NCBI RefSeq assembly: GCF_003347495.1
Contig: NZ_QCXY01000004.1
Location: 124,001 to 188,000, forward strand
DNA from: Pleomorphovibrio marinus
GTDB taxonomy: Bacteria; Bacteroidota; Bacteroidia; Cytophagales; Cyclobacteriaceae
DNA length: 64,000 bases
Direction of reading: 5' to 3'
Below the pieces are notes generated by a model, which was given only the letters and a program-made list of their open reading frames with translations, searched no databases and was not told the DNA's origin. Both the position numbers and the translations under genes were made by a program. The number at the start of each line of letters is the position of its first letter. Positions within the stretch are counted from its first letter, which is position 1. Shown piece by piece: positions 27,266 to 38,773 of the stretch.

Positions 27266-28654
27266 ATGCTTGCCGGGGCCATAATCTGCTATTTGTTGGC
27301 TACCATGGCCATAGGTGCTTTTGCCTCCAAATGGGTGAAAAATGCCCAGGACTTTGTCTTGGCGGGCAGGCAATTGCCACTTTTTCTCAGTGCCTCTGCC
27401 CTTTTCGCCACCTGGTTTGGATCTGAAACTATTTTCGGGGCAAGTTCGGAATACCTTGAGCACGGATTATTAGGTGTCATTGAGGACCCCTTTGGTGGGG
27501 CACTATGCTTGCTGCTTTTTGGCCTTTTTTATCTTAAACCCATGTATAAGATGAACCTGCTTACACTTGGGGATGTCTTTAAAAAGCTATTTGGGAAAAA
27601 AGTGGAACTTATTGCCTCCCTGTTTATGGTTCCCGCCTTTTTTGGCTACGTCGCCGCCCAACTGGTAGCACTGAGCCTCATCTTGGGTGCGGTTACCGGT
27701 ATAGATTTAAGCGTAGGCATCCTTGTGAGTGCTTTTATAGTGGTCTTTTATACTTTCATGGGTGGCATGTGGGCGATATCCATTACCGATTTTATTCAAA
27801 CTATCATTATTGTTGTAGGTTTGATATGGATTGCGGTGATGGTTACTAGTGAAGCAGGTGGCATTGGGAATATCTTAGCAGAGGCCCCTGAAGGGAGTTT
27901 TACTTTTTTCCCCCAGGCAGCCCCCAAGGCTTGGTTCCACTATTTAGGGGCGTGGGCTATTATCGGACTCGGCAGCATCCCCAGCCAAGATATTTACCAG
28001 CGTGTAATGGCAGCAAAAAGTGAAAAAGTAGCACAGTACTCCCTTTATCTTGCTTCCTTTTTTTATTTGAGTTTTGGTTTGTTTCCTTTATTTGTGGCGC
28101 TAGGGGCAAAAATACTATATCCTGATCTCTATCTAGAAAACCAACAGATGCTCTTGCCAGAAATGGTACTACAACATGGTGGGCTGGCACTACAAATCCT
28201 CTTTTTTGGGGCATTGTTGTCTGCCATCATGAGTACTACCAGTTCCGGACTTCTTGCCCCCTCTGCCATCCTTTCAGAAAATATCATCAAACCATTATTT
28301 AAAAGCAAATTGTCTTCCGCCCAATTACTCTGGGTACTTAGAACTAATGTGATAATCGTAGCCATCATCGCAACATTGCTTGCCAATTGGAAAGCCAACA
28401 TCTATGAACTTGTTGCAGAGTCCTCCATGTTGCTTTTGGTATCCCTATTCGTGCCCCTGACCGCTGGCCTATATTGGAAAAAAGCAAACGCAACCGGAGC
28501 GCTTTGTGCCATAGTGTTTGGCATGTTTACCTATTTGCTTCTACATTCCTTAGAAGACTTAACGGTTCCTGCCCATTTATCGGCCACCTTTGTAAGCGCA
28601 CTTGGGCAGCTAATCGGCTCCTTACTAACACAAAAAAACCGACTAGAAATATGA
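27266..28654 (+). CDS. Sodium:solute symporter (SSS family)
   Basis: A 462-residue inner-membrane transporter with about 13 hydrophobic segments. Family features include KNAQDFVLAGRQLPLF at the N-terminus, ATWFGSETIFGASS in helix 2 and SAIMSTTSSGLLAPSAILSENI, the SSS sodium-site region, in the second half. The substrate cannot be read from sequence; relatives carry proline, pantothenate, sugars or other solutes. It begins 8 bp after the ABC-F gene, and its stop overlaps the next start in an ATGA junction, so the three genes form an operon. Confidence 0.9.
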   Translation: MLAGAIICYLLATMAIGAFASKWVKNAQDFVLAGRQLPLFLSASALFATWFGSETIFGASSEYLEHGLLGVIEDPFGGALCLLLFGLFYLKPMYKMNLLTLGDVFKKLFGKKVELIASLFMVPAFFGYVAAQLVALSLILGAVTGIDLSVGILVSAFIVVFYTFMGGMWAISITDFIQTIIIVVGLIWIAVMVTSEAGGIGNILAEAPEGSFTFFPQAAPKAWFHYLGAWAIIGLGSIPSQDIYQRVMAAKSEKVAQYSLYLASFFYLSFGLFPLFVALGAKILYPDLYLENQQMLLPEMVLQHGGLALQILFFGALLSAIMSTTSSGLLAPSAILSENIIKPLFKSKLSSAQLLWVLRTNVIIVAIIATLLANWKANIYELVAESSMLLLVSLFVPLTAGLYWKKANATGALCAIVFGMFTYLLLHSLEDLTVPAHLSATFVSALGQLIGSLLTQKNRLEI

Positions 28655-29823
28655 ACTACCCCTCCATCATTCTTAAAAAGGGAAAAGAAATATCCCTTCT
28701 ACGCAGGCATCACTGGATTTTTTCTGGAGCAGTGGCAAATTACGACCCTATATTGAAAGATGGGGATCTGGTTCAGATTATTGATCACAGGGAAAGGATC
28801 CTAGGAATAGGCTGTTTTTCCCCCGGTTCCATTATGGTAAGGGTTCTTTCCTTTATTCCCGAAACCATTGATCAGGACTTTTGGAACCGGAAAATTGGAG
28901 ATGCACAGGAACTACGTAAAAATATAGGATTGTTGGATGACCCATCCACAAACGCCTATCGCCTGGTCCATGGGGAGGGAGACCTTCTTCCCGGATTAAT
29001 CATTGATATTTACGACAAAACTGCCGTCATTCAAGCCCATCATATCGGGATCCATCAGTGTATTGGTGACATTGCAATTGCATTGCAGAATTGTTTTAGG
29101 GATCAAATCACTGCTATATATGATAAAAGTGCCTCTCTGCTTTCAGCACCCACCAGCGATGGAATGATATGGGGGGAAGCCCAAAAATCACAGGTATTGG
29201 AAAATGGGTTGAAATTTGAGGTGGACTGGGAAAAAGGACAAAAAACAGGCTTTTTCCTGGACCAAAGAGAAAACCGAAAATTACTTGGTAGCTACTGCAA
29301 GGACAAAAAAGTGCTCAATGCCTTTAGCTACTCAGGGGGGTTTTCGGTTTACGCATTAGCCAATGGGGCAAAAGAAGTACATTCTGTGGATATTTCAGCC
29401 TCAGCTATCAACCTGGCAGAACAAAATGTAGTTTTGAATCAATTCCCAAGAGAAAATCACGTTACCTTTGTAGATGATGTGAAACGGTTCCTCAAGGAAA
29501 TGCCGATGGACTACGATCTCGTAATAATAGATCCACCCGCATTTGCCAAGCATATTCGGAGTAAACACAAGGCAATTCAGGCTTATAAGCGAATAAATGC
29601 CTTAGCGATGAAAAAAATGCCCAAAGGCAGTGTTTTGTTTACCTTTTCCTGCTCACAAGTAGTGGATCAAGCCCTCTTCGTGCATACGCTTACGGCTGCA
29701 GCCATGGAAGTGGGAAAGGATATCAAAATCCTGCGTCAGTTGGGGCAACCTTCAGACCATCCCATTAACATTTATCACCAAGAAACCTCTTACCTGAAAG
29801 GCCTTGTTATTTATGTAAACTAA
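28651..29823 (+). CDS. rlmI: Class I SAM-dependent 23S rRNA (cytosine-C5) methyltransferase, RlmI-like
   Basis: A 390-residue cytoplasmic methyltransferase expected to modify C1962 of 23S rRNA. An N-terminal PUA domain (about 1-80, with RRHHWIFSGAV) is followed by the SAM-binding motif NAFSYSGGFSVYAL, motif IV IIDPPAFAK and the catalytic-Cys motif FTFSCSQVV. The start is the ATG at 28651, which overlaps the symporter stop; a longer upstream frame exists but lies wholly within the symporter gene. The pathway fits its neighbour, the ribosome-acting ABC-F protein. Confidence 0.92.
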   Translation: MNYPSIILKKGKEISLLRRHHWIFSGAVANYDPILKDGDLVQIIDHRERILGIGCFSPGSIMVRVLSFIPETIDQDFWNRKIGDAQELRKNIGLLDDPSTNAYRLVHGEGDLLPGLIIDIYDKTAVIQAHHIGIHQCIGDIAIALQNCFRDQITAIYDKSASLLSAPTSDGMIWGEAQKSQVLENGLKFEVDWEKGQKTGFFLDQRENRKLLGSYCKDKKVLNAFSYSGGFSVYALANGAKEVHSVDISASAINLAEQNVVLNQFPRENHVTFVDDVKRFLKEMPMDYDLVIIDPPAFAKHIRSKHKAIQAYKRINALAMKKMPKGSVLFTFSCSQVVDQALFVHTLTAAAMEVGKDIKILRQLGQPSDHPINIYHQETSYLKGLVIYVN

Positions 29824-29829
29824 TTTCCA

Positions 29830-30099
29830 TATAATCGAGCCTGTCCTGACGGCAGTCAGGGCATGACGTAAACGTCACACAGTGGGTTGCCCCGATAGCT
29901 ATCGGGGAGATGCGAGATTCCCCCGAAACAAGTTCCCCGAAGCAAGTTCGGGGCAGGCAGGGGCAGGCTATATGACCGCTGAAAAGACAATTATAAACAG
30001 ATGAAATGCCCATGAGAAAGCATTCTCATACAGGGGGATGCCCCGATAGCTATCGGGGCTGGGCATTCCATCTGACCATTAAAAAACAATTATAAACAG
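29830..30099 (+). repeat. Modular palindromic repeat, copy 4: one full and one short unit in tandem
   Basis: The first unit (to 30000) has the ATCGAGCCTGTCCTGACGG head with its ATGAAA degraded, the palindrome CCCCGATAGCTATCGGGG, the full GC-rich module and the tail. The second unit (30001-30099) begins ATGAAATGCC, repeats the palindrome and has the short tail ATCTGACCATTAAAAAACAATTA. It ends exactly at the start codon of the M3 peptidase gene. No gene lies in this stretch. Confidence 0.87.
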
Positions 30100-32232
<2,133 letters not shown>

Positions 32233-32315
32233 CCCCCACCTTAGAGATATCAGCTTGATATAAAACCCATATATTCGGCTGAAAGGTATTGGGTTAAAAG
32301 AGTTTTATTTAAAAA

Positions 32316-32376
32316 GGCTCAGGACACAGTTTGTACTTTATAAAAGTTACCACCCAAGTCCTGAGCCATTTTTTTT
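32316..32376 (+). terminator. Terminator after the M3 peptidase gene
   Basis: GGCTCAGGAC and GTCCTGAGCC form a perfect 10-bp stem around a 32-base loop, followed by a run of eight T residues. The long loop is unusual, but the stem and T-run are convincing. Confidence 0.75.
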
Positions 32377-32486
32377 CTTATCTCCTTAAAATTTTTATAA
32401 AAACCGTATTTTCCGCTAAAATCGCAACTATTCTTTTTACATTTCAGTTAATTATAATGTAGCTAACCTTTAAAAATCAAATTTTC

Positions 32487-32693
32487 ATGGATATCACAAA
32501 AAAAGCAAAAGAAGAATTAGAAGATCGATTGGATAAAATTGAAGCCTTCATCGCCAAAAAAGGCATCGGTTCTACCCAATTGCAAAAAGTGCGCAAAACA
32601 CAAAGGGATTTGAACCTAGGTATTATGTTAGGCGGAATCATCACAGTCGCAGGGCTTATCATTTGGATGAAGGCTGCAGGCAAGGAAGAATAA
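32487..32693 (+). CDS. Small membrane protein of unknown function
   Basis: A 68-residue protein not recognised. The first 40 residues are highly charged and helical (KKAKEELEDRLDKIEAF) and are followed by one hydrophobic helix (about 44-60, LGIMLGGIITVAGLIIWM) and a short charged tail. The start MDITKKAKEE has an A-rich leader. It is flanked by two terminators, so it is its own transcription unit. Coding is supported by this bounded context and the clean soluble-helix plus membrane-helix layout. Confidence 0.65.
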   Translation: MDITKKAKEELEDRLDKIEAFIAKKGIGSTQLQKVRKTQRDLNLGIMLGGIITVAGLIIWMKAAGKEE

Positions 32694-33002
32694 GGACTTG
32701 AAAGTATTCAGGTTTTCCAATCATCAAATACAAGACCAAGGTCTTGTATTTTTTACCAATGTTTTGCCCTATTTGAGGATGCATAAGGTTTTCCAGTTTT
32801 ACTTATTTTAGGTTGATAGAGTAAAAACTCAACCTATCTGAAACCTTCTACCTTAAAAAGGGTCAATTTTTCTGTTCTGGATAAAGAACTTCCAAATGTA
32901 TTACCAGATTTACCTTTAATTTTGGATTTCCCTCAAAAAATTCCCCAAACCTACAAATCACGAAATCACCTATTGCCCTATCATTAATTCAACCGATCAA
33001 AC
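32694..33002. other. Gene-free stretch between convergent genes
   Basis: 309 bp between the small membrane protein and the alditol-oxidase-like gene. Apart from the terminator hairpin at 32727-32754 I see no gene, repeat or clear promoter. Confidence 0.6.
32727..32754. terminator. Strong terminator after the small membrane protein gene
   Basis: AATACAAGAC-CAAG-GTCTTGTATT is a perfect 10-bp stem with a 4-base loop, followed by four further T residues. Confidence 0.8.
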
Positions 33003-34361
33003 TTACCCCTTACCCAAAATATTTTTTTCGAGAAATGGATTAAGGAATTTTCCCTTGGGGTCGTACTCCTGCATCAAATCCCTGAAGTCCTCCATTCTTT
33101 CGTACTGCTCATTAAGGTGCTTATATCCCAGGGTGAAGAGTTTACCCCAATGTGGCCTTACTTGATAGGGAAGAAGCGCCTGCTCTATCTTAGGCAGAAG
33201 CTTTTGTACGTTTTTCCAGTCCTGTTTCCAGGTAAAGTGTATGGCTATGCTGTCTCTTCCATATGCTGGACTTAGCCATAGCCTATCTGCGGAAATAGAT
33301 CTGATTTCGGAAATTAACAAGTGAGGATAAATTTCGTTTCCCATGCGATAAATGGCTCGGATGGCATCCATTGCATGTTTTCTAGGGACAAAGTATTCCG
33401 ATTGAAGTTCCTCCCCACTACTGGGGGTAAAGTCCATCTTAAAATGCGGGAGCCTTTCATGCCAAGGACCCAGTTCACCTCTTTGCGGGGTGCAATTTTC
33501 TGGGGAAATTTCTTTTATGGGATGAAGGTGGTTTTCAGAAATTCTTGCCCCAAACAACTCTTTGTTAATTCTGGGTATGCGGCCCTCCAAGACCTTGAAT
33601 TTAAGCCACACCTGGTTTATGCTTTCATTTTGCCAATCGGTGAAAAGGCTTACACTATATGCTGCTCCAAAAACCTCTTCAAAATGCTCTTCTAGTGCCC
33701 TTAAAGGCAGCTCTTCATAGACATGCTGTACCACTTCAAAGGTAGGAAGGATCCGTAAGGTCATCCTCGTGACTACCCCAAGAGCTCCCAAGTTGACCAC
33801 AGTGCCGTTAAACCTACCCACATGTTGGTCTTTGGATAAGCGAACCCTTGAACCATCGGCGGTAAGCATTTCTAATGCTACCACCGACGAAGACAAGTTC
33901 CCGTTTTGATCCCCTGAACCGTGTGTGCCAGTTGCACAAGCCCCTGCTACTGATATATGAGGCAAAGAGGCCAAATTGTGCAAAGCGAAGCCTCCTTCCT
34001 GCAATCTTTTGGCCAATACCCCATACTGAACCCTACCATTTAGGGTTACCGTTTGGTTTTGTGCGGAAATGTTAATTCTCTCCTCCACCTCTGCCTGACT
34101 GACATGCCTGCTATATGTATCTGCTACCGGGTTGAAAGAATGCATGGTACCAAGGGGTTTGATACTGCTAGATGCCTTGACTAAGCTTGCCAACTCATCA
34201 AGATCCTTCGGCTTATCCAAGCCTTTGGAATTGTAGGTAAGATTTCCTGCCCAATTTTTCAACGGCCCTTCCTGCATAGTTTTACTTAATCCCCCCATTG
34301 GAGACAGATATTGACTAGCCAACAACAAGGTGGATGTTTTGAGAAAATTCCTTTTTTTCAT
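33003..34361 (-). CDS. Alditol oxidase-like FAD-linked oxidoreductase
   Basis: A 452-residue flavoprotein of the VAO/aldonolactone oxidase family. Motifs close to Streptomyces alditol oxidase AldO are seen throughout: NWAGNLTY at 36-43, LGTMHSFNPVAD with H74 as the likely covalent FAD site, LPHISVAGACATGTHGSG for FAD binding, and PHWGKLFTL near the C-terminus. It would oxidise a sugar alcohol such as xylitol or sorbitol to the aldose, giving hydrogen peroxide. The N-terminus (KKRNFLKTSTLLLASQYLSP) is a possible export signal, which AldO lacks. The start codon abuts the repeat at 34362. It is the last gene of a long minus-strand run. Confidence 0.85.
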   Translation of the reverse strand: MKKRNFLKTSTLLLASQYLSPMGGLSKTMQEGPLKNWAGNLTYNSKGLDKPKDLDELASLVKASSSIKPLGTMHSFNPVADTYSRHVSQAEVEERINISAQNQTVTLNGRVQYGVLAKRLQEGGFALHNLASLPHISVAGACATGTHGSGDQNGNLSSSVVALEMLTADGSRVRLSKDQHVGRFNGTVVNLGALGVVTRMTLRILPTFEVVQHVYEELPLRALEEHFEEVFGAAYSVSLFTDWQNESINQVWLKFKVLEGRIPRINKELFGARISENHLHPIKEISPENCTPQRGELGPWHERLPHFKMDFTPSSGEELQSEYFVPRKHAMDAIRAIYRMGNEIYPHLLISEIRSISADRLWLSPAYGRDSIAIHFTWKQDWKNVQKLLPKIEQALLPYQVRPHWGKLFTLGYKHLNEQYERMEDFRDLMQEYDPKGKFLNPFLEKNILGKG

Positions 34362-34702
34362 CTGATTATAATTTGTTTTTCAGCGGTCAGATAGCCTGCC
34401 CCTGCCTGCCCCGAACTTGCTTCGGGGAACTTGCTTCGGGGAACTCGTTTCGGGGGAATCTCGCAACGATAACTATCCCTACCATTGACATATTACTTTT
34501 AATCAAATAATTTATTGATAAAATACAGATTTTAAAGATACTACGCTGCGAGCGTTGCGAATTCGTTGCGCCCCCCTGAAAAAACTCAGGGCAGGGCTGC
34601 GAGAAACTAAATGTCATTTCCTTTCTGTAAATGCCAATTTTTAATACTCCGTATGACGTAATCGTCATGCCCTGACTGCCGTCAGGACAGGCTCGATTTC
34701 AT
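34362..34702 (-). repeat. Modular palindromic repeat, long form (copy 5, minus orientation)
   Basis: Read on the minus strand it begins ATGAAATCGAGCCTGTCCTG just after the gdhA stop and ends in GACCGCTGAAAAACAAATTA at the start codon of the alditol-oxidase-like gene. At 341 bp it is the longest copy. It has a third CGAAGCAAGTTC unit in the GC-rich module and an extra module (about 34565-34655) with a CCCTGA...TCAGGG hairpin and GCGAGAAAC, shared only with the copy at 41.5 kb. Confidence 0.86.
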
Positions 34703-34713
34703 CTATCCCGAAT

Positions 34714-36132
34714 TTATGGAAAAATCCCTAAGTCCATATAACTTATCGCAATTCTTTCCAATGCCACGATAAATCCTGCCGTCCTTAAACTTTGTATTCC
34801 CTTATCTTTCCTTACACTATTCATATGATGGTAGGCATTTACCATGGTTTCTTCCAGACCGGAATACACCAGGTCCTGTTCATCTGCACCCCTGGCAATT
34901 AGGTCGCGTTGTTCTTGGGTAAAGCTCTTGCCTGTGGCTTTTTCTATACTGTCCAGCAAGTTTTCATATTTCCTTCTATCATATCTTTTTTCCAATTTGC
35001 CAAAGGACACTCGGGAAAGGTTTTTCAGCCATTCGAAATAGGAAACAGTTACACCACCTGCATTGAGGTACATATCTGGAATAATTAACACATTGTTTTC
35101 TAACAGAATTTTTTCCGCTCCCTGTGTTACCGGACCATTAGCTGCCTCAGCAATGATTTTTGCCTTTATATCTTTGGCATTTTCCTCGGTAATTTGGTTT
35201 TCCAATGCTGCTGGAATAAGTATATCACAAGCTTGTGTGAGTAAGCTTTTTGACTCTTTCACAAACTCGCCCTTGTCATATCCCTTAAATCCTTTGTTGT
35301 GATTTTGATAGGCTTTAAGGTCTTCGATATCCAGGCCATCCGCATTGATTATACCTCCATTCCACTCTGCCACCGCGATTATCTTTGCTCCGGCTTCACT
35401 AAGGTATTTTGCGGAATGATAACCTACGTTACCCAAGCCTTGGATTATGACGGTTTTACCCTTTAAGCTTGTGTCCAAGCCCAGCACATCCATGTCTTCC
35501 TTTATGCTTACCGCTTCTCTGATCCCATAATAAACCCCTAACCCAGTGGCCTCTGTCCTACCCCTGATGCCGTGTTGTGAAAGAGGCTTACCTGTTACAC
35601 AACCTTTTGCGTTTATGGCCTCAGGGTTAAAGGCTTGGTAGGTATCGGCTATCCACGCCATTTCCCTAGCACTTGTGCCATAATCCGGAGCAGGCACATC
35701 TATGGCAGGTCCAATGAATTTTTTGCTGATCAATTCAGAGGTGTATCTCCTGGTGATCTTCTCCAGTTGACTCACGTCATATTTTGATGGGTCTATGCTT
35801 ACCCCTCCCTTGGCACCTCCATATGGGATATTTACCAAGGCACATTTATATGTCATCAGTGCTGCTAAACCCTTAACCTCTTCCTCGTTTACATAGCTAC
35901 TGTATCTAATCCCCCCTTTTGCGGGCAATTTATGATGAGAATGCTGTACTCTATACCCTTCCAGTACTTCATAGGAGCCATCCTCGTGTTTGAGAGGAAA
36001 GGAGAACTTGTAAATACTGTTGCAAAATTTGATCTGATCCAACAAGCCTGGATGAATGTCTACATGTGAGGCAGCATTATCCACCGCTTGACAGACATCT
36101 TCAAACAAACTATATTCTGTATTGCTAGTCAT
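34714..36132 (-). CDS. gdhA: Glutamate dehydrogenase (Glu/Leu/Phe/Val family)
   Basis: A 472-residue cytoplasmic enzyme that interconverts glutamate and 2-oxoglutarate plus ammonium; it could assimilate the ammonium made by the nitrate/nitrite pathway in this region. The substrate-binding loop LPAKGGIRYS (K72) and the catalytic PYGGAKGGV (K108) are intact. The Rossmann motif is seen in VIIQGLGNVGYHSA. Coenzyme preference cannot be judged. It lies 31 bp after the sulfatase gene. Confidence 0.93.
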   Translation of the reverse strand: MTSNTEYSLFEDVCQAVDNAASHVDIHPGLLDQIKFCNSIYKFSFPLKHEDGSYEVLEGYRVQHSHHKLPAKGGIRYSSYVNEEEVKGLAALMTYKCALVNIPYGGAKGGVSIDPSKYDVSQLEKITRRYTSELISKKFIGPAIDVPAPDYGTSAREMAWIADTYQAFNPEAINAKGCVTGKPLSQHGIRGRTEATGLGVYYGIREAVSIKEDMDVLGLDTSLKGKTVIIQGLGNVGYHSAKYLSEAGAKIIAVAEWNGGIINADGLDIEDLKAYQNHNKGFKGYDKGEFVKESKSLLTQACDILIPAALENQITEENAKDIKAKIIAEAANGPVTQGAEKILLENNVLIIPDMYLNAGGVTVSYFEWLKNLSRVSFGKLEKRYDRRKYENLLDSIEKATGKSFTQEQRDLIARGADEQDLVYSGLEETMVNAYHHMNSVRKDKGIQSLRTAGFIVALERIAISYMDLGIFP

Positions 36133-36163
36133 AACTATATGGTTTTATTGCGTTAAATATTGA

Positions 36164-37633
36164 TTATCTTCTTGCAGGTACACCTGCAAACCTCCCCACT
36201 TCTCTCCTGTTTTTTCCTTCCTTATTAGTAAGTGCATCCCCAAGATCTTCCCTGGCCCTATCTGCCAGAGCCATCATCTCCTGGACAATTTGGGGATTCT
36301 CATCTATTACATTACGTGATTCCTTAATATCATCTTTAAGGTTATAAAGTTCTGGTTCCTCAAGGCTCAGCATTTCATACTTCATTGGGGTACCGTCAGA
36401 GGGTGTGGCTTGCCCTGGTTGGATTGACCTGTATGTATGCGGAAAATAAAGTTTCCATTCTCCCATGAGTACTGCTTGTAGTTCATTGGTGTTATAGTAG
36501 ATAAAGTAAGCGTCATGAGGCGAATCCCCACTTTCTGGATTTTCCATCATTGGCCAGATATTCTTACCGTCAATTTTATGATCGGGAAGTTCCGCATCGG
36601 TGAGGTGGGCTATGGTAGGGAGGATATCTATCGTCATTCCATTTTGGGCTTGTACCTTTCCAGCCGGCAGTCTTCCAGGCCACCTCATAATGGTAGGAAC
36701 CCTTATCCCACCTTCCCAAGATGTCCCCTTACCTTCTCGGAGTGGGTCAGCGGAGCCGGAATGCGCTCCATAGGAAAGCCAAGGACCATTATCCGAGGTG
36801 AAAATCACTAGGGTATTTTCTTCGATCCCATTTTCTTTTAAGCTCTTTAAAACCTCACCCACCGACCAATCTATTTCCATGATCACATCTCCATAAAGTC
36901 CATTTTGGGATTTCCCCTTGAACTTATCTGAAACAAACAAGGGCACATGGGGCATATTGTGCGCCAGATACAAAAGGAATGGGGTATCCTTGTTTTTTTC
37001 AATAAAGCCTACCGCCCTTTCAGTGTACCAGGTAGTCAAATTACTTTGATCATCTAGTGTGTCTATCACCTGGTTTCCCTCATAAAGAGGCAAAGGAGGA
37101 TAGTGGTTAGGCCGCTCGGGATGATGTGGCCACATATCATTGGAATAAGGCAGGCCAAAAAACTCGTCAAACCCTTGTTCCGTGGGCAAAAAGGGAGACA
37201 AATGCCCCAGATGCCATTTCCCTACCATGGCCGTCTGATACCCTAGAGGCTTCACTAGTTCGGCGATGGTCACTTCCTCTGGGTTCAATCCATGTTTAGC
37301 CGTGTGATCCAAAGCCCCATAAATACCCAGCCTATTAGCATAACATCCAGTAAGAATAGAGGCCCTAGATGCTGAGCAGACGGCATGTGGTACGTAAAAA
37401 TTGGTAAATTTAACCCCTTCCTCGGCCATTTGATCCAAATTAGGAGTTTCAAATCCTTGAGCCCCGAAAACACCTACATCGTTATACCCTTGATCATCCG
37501 TGAAGATAATTACAATGTTTGGAGGGGGATTAGTCCCTTCAGAAACTTGCTGCTCCTCTTTCTCAGAGCAACCTAGCAAATTTATGCATAGGCCCATACA
37601 GGCAAAAAACGGTAAGTGATTTTTCATTTTCAT
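36164..37633 (-). CDS. Sulfatase (formylglycine-dependent), lipoprotein
   Basis: A 489-residue exported arylsulfatase-type hydrolase, probably acting on sulfated polysaccharides. From the start chosen here, the lipobox LLGC puts the lipid Cys at residue 22. The metal-binding [11 protein letters not shown] is at 44-54, and the modification motif [11 protein letters not shown] places the formylglycine-forming Cys at 86; it has Ala in place of the common Pro (CxPSR). [22 protein letters not shown] completes the active site in two parts. An earlier ATG at 37648 adds five residues; the ATGAAA at 37633 or the one at 37627 gives a better signal peptide. No partner maturase is nearby. Confidence 0.9.
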   Translation of the reverse strand: MKMKNHLPFFACMGLCINLLGCSEKEEQQVSEGTNPPPNIVIIFTDDQGYNDVGVFGAQGFETPNLDQMAEEGVKFTNFYVPHAVCSASRASILTGCYANRLGIYGALDHTAKHGLNPEEVTIAELVKPLGYQTAMVGKWHLGHLSPFLPTEQGFDEFFGLPYSNDMWPHHPERPNHYPPLPLYEGNQVIDTLDDQSNLTTWYTERAVGFIEKNKDTPFLLYLAHNMPHVPLFVSDKFKGKSQNGLYGDVIMEIDWSVGEVLKSLKENGIEENTLVIFTSDNGPWLSYGAHSGSADPLREGKGTSWEGGIRVPTIMRWPGRLPAGKVQAQNGMTIDILPTIAHLTDAELPDHKIDGKNIWPMMENPESGDSPHDAYFIYYNTNELQAVLMGEWKLYFPHTYRSIQPGQATPSDGTPMKYEMLSLEEPELYNLKDDIKESRNVIDENPQIVQEMMALADRAREDLGDALTNKEGKNRREVGRFAGVPARR

Positions 37634-37729
37634 AAACCAAAATGGCATTGTCTATCCAAATATTTTCATGTTCAAGTCAGCTTAGTCCTCGCCTGTATAT
37701 TATGCCAAACCAGCTCCGCTCTCCTAGTT

Positions 37730-38686
37730 TCATACCTCCCAAAGGTCGGTTGCGCCGAAAGGACTACCAGGAACTTCTGTGAAGAAAGTGCCATCAATAT
37801 ACCTGAACTTATGACCAACTTCACGGATAAGGCTCATATTCTCTGTGGTTAGGTTAACTTTGGCCGCCTCAAGGTTCTGCTTTATACGTTCCTGATTAGC
37901 GGATTTGGGAATCACCACCAAGTCCCTGTGAAGTGCGTAAGCAATCAATAGTTGTGCTGGAGTACATTTATGCCTCTTGGCCAAGTCATTGATGGTAGGA
38001 TCCTCCATCAGCACTGGGTCGTCCTCTTTTCTTCTGGCTTTTGGCCTGTCCGAGGAGCCTAAAGGGGAATAGGCGGTTACTCCTACACCGTGACTTTTAC
38101 AAAAATCCACAAGCTTTTCTTGGGGAAGATAGGGGTGCAACTCGATTTGGTTCATCTCTGGATTTTGGGAGGCATTTGCCATGATTTCCTTGAGTTTGCT
38201 AATATTGAAATTGGACACACCTATATGTTTGGCTTTACCCTTCTCTTTAATTTTTTCCATGCCTGCCCATGTTTCTGCAAGGGGTACTTCCTTATAGGTA
38301 AGAAAGTCTTTCCCCTTCTCGGGAAACATCACGTCAGGCTTTAAGGATACCGGCCAGTGTATGAGGTACAGGTCCAGGTATTCCAATTTCAAATCCTTAA
38401 GCGTCTGCTCCAAGCCCTTTGACACCTGATCTCTTTGATGTCTATTATTCCAAAGCTTACTGGTGACGAAAACATCTTCGCGCTTTACCAAACCTTTCTC
38501 AAAAGCTGCATTTAAGGCATCACCTACCTCTTGTTCATTCTGATATATTGCAGCGCAGTCAATATGTCGGTAACCCGCTTCCAAAGCCCATGTCACTGCC
38601 TTAGTAACTTCACCAGGTGCCGATTTCCATGTTCCAAGCCCTATAGTGGGCATTTTATCTCCGTTTGAAAAACTGAAATGTTTCAT
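37730..38686 (-). CDS. Aldo/keto reductase (paralog 1)
   Basis: A 318-residue NAD(P)H-dependent TIM-barrel reductase. The catalytic tetrad is visible: Asp in GYRHIDCAAIYQNE, with Tyr in the same motif, Lys in TSKLWNNRH and His in YLIHWP. The cofactor loop IPKSANQERI suggests NADPH. It is closely related to the next gene upstream (38774-39736), so a tandem duplication is likely. The start codon abuts the right end of a partial repeat. Confidence 0.92.
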   Translation of the reverse strand: MKHFSFSNGDKMPTIGLGTWKSAPGEVTKAVTWALEAGYRHIDCAAIYQNEQEVGDALNAAFEKGLVKREDVFVTSKLWNNRHQRDQVSKGLEQTLKDLKLEYLDLYLIHWPVSLKPDVMFPEKGKDFLTYKEVPLAETWAGMEKIKEKGKAKHIGVSNFNISKLKEIMANASQNPEMNQIELHPYLPQEKLVDFCKSHGVGVTAYSPLGSSDRPKARRKEDDPVLMEDPTINDLAKRHKCTPAQLLIAYALHRDLVVIPKSANQERIKQNLEAAKVNLTTENMSLIREVGHKFRYIDGTFFTEVPGSPFGATDLWEV

Positions 38687-38734
38687 TTATAATTGATTTT
38701 TAGCGGTCATCCCAAAAACTATCGGGAGGAATCT
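38687..38734 (-). repeat. Modular palindromic repeat, right-end fragment (copy 6)
   Basis: On the minus strand GATTCCTCCCGATAGTTTTT leads into GGGATGACCGCTAAAAATCAA, followed by TTATAA and the ATGAAA of the aldo/keto reductase. Only the tail and part of the palindrome remain. Confidence 0.7.
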
Positions 38735-38773
38735 AGTTAGTTGTTTTAGATGATTTATATCGTTTAAATTGAC

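Noticed and set aside
28474-28650. N-terminal extension of the RlmI gene by 59 residues
   Set aside because: It lies wholly in another frame of the symporter gene, has no PUA-like sequence, and the ATGA overlap at 28651 gives the right family start.
34387-34668. 93-codon minus-strand frame between gdhA and the alditol-oxidase-like gene
   Set aside because: It is made of repeat element sequence and only reflects open frames in the modules.
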